Of a DNA stretch of 64,000 nt, positions 62,775-64,000 are shown in pieces. Made by a program: the position numbers and the translations under genes. How positions within the stretch are numbered: position 1 is the first letter of the stretch; the number at the start of each line of letters is the position of its first letter. The notes under the pieces were generated by a model that was given only the letters and a program-made list of their open reading frames with translations, searched no databases and had not been told where the DNA came from. Source of the stretch: Seonamhaeicola algicola (GTDB lineage: Bacteria > Bacteroidota > Bacteroidia > Flavobacteriales > Flavobacteriaceae). The stretch covers positions 496,001-560,000 of the forward strand of contig NZ_VOSC01000012.1 in assembly GCF_007997385.1 (NCBI RefSeq), given 5' to 3'.

Positions 62775-64000
62775 TTACAAACTATATTTTAATGATAGAA
62801 TAAAATTACGGCCAGCAGCTGCAATACCCGATGAGTAGGTTTTATAGCGTTGGTCTGTAATGTTTTCTAAACTAGCTGTTAATAATGTAGATTGCCCTAT
62901 GTGGTATTGTGTGCGTAAATTGAGTGTGTACCATGATGGGCTGTAAGGGTTACCGTTAGCATCGGCAGCATATATGTAATCTTTTTCAACTTCCGAAGGT
63001 GCTAAATCGGCAAAAGCTATTTCATCATTAAAGTTAACGAACGCATCAACTTTAAAATTATTGTTTGTGTAAATTAAGTGCGCATTACCAAAATTAGGAG
63101 ACACATGACGTATGGGTACTTCAATAGCATTATCTTCTTCAGTACCACCTATAATATTGTATTGTGTGTTTAAATTTAGGTTTTTAGTTAGGTTTACAAG
63201 CAAGCCAGCTTCAAAACCATAAATCCATGCTTTTGAGGCATTTTGTATGGCTTGTACGTTGCTTAATTGGCCGTCATACATAATGGTTGTTTGGCCATTT
63301 AGCGAAAAATCTCTTCGTACTAAAGCATTATCTAAATAGGTGTAATAAGCATTCAAATCTAAAACAACTTTGTTGTTAAAATCTAGTTTTAAGCCAAGAT
63401 CTGCTCCGTAAGCATATTCAGGCTTAAGGTTTTCATTAGGTACTACAACAGAGCCAGGTTCAGAGTCAAAAACTTTTCCAATATCATCAATATTAGGTGC
63501 TCTAAATGCCGAAGAGGCGTTTAATTTCCATTGAATAATATCATTAGGAGACCAACTTACACCAGCGGTACCTGTTAAGGCGCTAGCGTTGTTTTTAGCC
63601 CTGTTGAAAGGTAAATTTAAGTAAGTGTTGTTGGCTTCAAAATTGGCTTTTGAAACTATATGGTTATACCGTAAACCAGATTGAAATACAAATTTAGTGT
63701 TGGGTTTGTATTTAATGCTACTATACACTGCTGCCGATTGCCAACTGGCACCATCAGGATATCTAGATACTGTTGGTGTTGTTGTGGTGGTGTTTATGTT
63801 TTCTTCTAAACCTTTTGAGTTTACTTGGTTATAAATGTACTCTACACCGTAAAAAAACTGCGTTTTTGGGCTAAAGGTTTTTTCAAAATCTATGTTTAAA
63901 GAGTAGGCGTTTAAACGCTCTTCTCTAATGTTTCGGGTTAATGATTGGTAGTTGCGGTCAATGCGGCTTTCTTCAAAATTTTGATAGGCTACTGATGCTA
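62775..64000 (-). CDS. TonB-dependent receptor (3' part, runs off the window)
   Basis: The frame is open from the stop at 62775 to the window edge, at least 407 codons; it does not start at 63728, since the reading continues upstream (VSRYPDGASWQSAAVYSSIK). This is the C-terminal barrel of a BtuB-like receptor: AFRAPNIDDIGKVFDSEPGSVVVPNENLKPEYAYGADLGLK and LENITDQRYKTYSSGIAAAGRNFILSLKYSL. The plug and signal peptide lie outside the window. The ligand is unknown. It is convergent with the T9SS cargo gene, with 31 bases between the two stops. Confidence 0.88.
   Translation of the reverse strand, partial: ASVAYQNFEESRIDRNYQSLTRNIREERLNAYSLNIDFEKTFSPKTQFFYGVEYIYNQVNSKGLEENINTTTTTPTVSRYPDGASWQSAAVYSSIKYKPNTKFVFQSGLRYNHIVSKANFEANNTYLNLPFNRAKNNASALTGTAGVSWSPNDIIQWKLNASSAFRAPNIDDIGKVFDSEPGSVVVPNENLKPEYAYGADLGLKLDFNNKVVLDLNAYYTYLDNALVRRDFSLNGQTTIMYDGQLSNVQAIQNASKAWIYGFEAGLLVNLTKNLNLNTQYNIIGGTEEDNAIEVPIRHVSPNFGNAHLIYTNNNFKVDAFVNFNDEIAFADLAPSEVEKDYIYAADANGNPYSPSWYTLNLRTQYHIGQSTLLTASLENITDQRYKTYSSGIAAAGRNFILSLKYSL

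Noticed and set aside
62775-63728. Complete 317-residue receptor protein starting at 63728
   Set aside because: The same frame stays open to the window edge with receptor-like sequence, so this is only the 3' end of a larger gene.
1-64000. CRISPR arrays, phage or transposon genes
   Set aside because: No regular spaced repeats, integrase, transposase or phage structural motifs were seen by eye.

Overview
The window is from a low-GC member of the Bacteroidetes, most likely a marine Flavobacteriaceae. The evidence is two SusC/SusD pairs with FecI-like sigma factors and FecR anti-sigma factors, many TonB-dependent receptors, a type IX secretion (T9SS) cargo protein, lipoproteins with Bacteroidetes-type lipoboxes, and promoters of the TTTG-N17-19-TAnnTTTG type. 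I saw no rRNA, CRISPR array, insertion sequence or phage module. There is one tRNA (Asn, GTT).

Layout. 1-744: 5' part of an alpha-L-fucosidase (GH29). 1012-5342: Tex, an AraC regulator, a 52-residue ORF, an AhpD/CMD-fold protein and a secreted cupredoxin-like protein. 5540-14598: a complete sigma/FecR/SusC/SusD/sulfatase locus, probably for a sulfated glycan. 14676-20425: TerB-like protein, a GC-rich repeat, Mfd, a TlpA-like protein and YraN. 20543-27721: a metal-uptake operon of DtxR-type repressor, TonB-dependent receptor, ZnuA/TroA lipoprotein, ABC ATPase and two permeases. Both permeases carry a C-terminal winged-helix-like tail. A palindrome covers the presumed start of transcription. 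27857-31312: a DUF1080 protein and the feoA-feoB-Cys-rich small protein ferrous iron operon, with a palindrome in the promoter spacer. 31409-34631: SCO1/SenC, RseP, tRNA-Asn and a Crp/Fnr regulator. 34722-39010: a PhoD-like phosphatase and an Oar-like TonB-dependent receptor with a Pho-box-like repeat upstream.

39401-50157: a second sigma/FecR/SusC/SusD locus. Its sigma gene is divergent, and instead of glycan enzymes it is followed by three exported thioredoxin-fold proteins. 50161-51940: umuC then umuD (reversed order). 51983-54617: GNAT, a membrane protein, an ATP-grasp protein and a small secreted protein. 54683-58075: a MocR regulator whose usual PLP lysine position reads Gln, divergent from a TonB-dependent receptor. 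58242-62743: a JmjC-like cupin protein, an outer-membrane protein, RecX and a T9SS cargo. 62775-64000: the 3' part of another TonB-dependent receptor.

How the genes work together. The window is dominated by nutrient import across the outer membrane, with a regulator beside most receptors: ECF sigma/anti-sigma pairs for the two SusCD systems, DtxR for metals, possibly a PhoB-like regulator for the phosphatase/receptor pair, and MocR for the 606-residue receptor. Candidates for something not well described are the SusCD locus with three thioredoxins, the DtxR operon with winged-helix permeases, and the small AraC/sORF/AhpD/degenerate cupredoxin cluster. Functions are from recognisable motifs read by eye; no database search was run.
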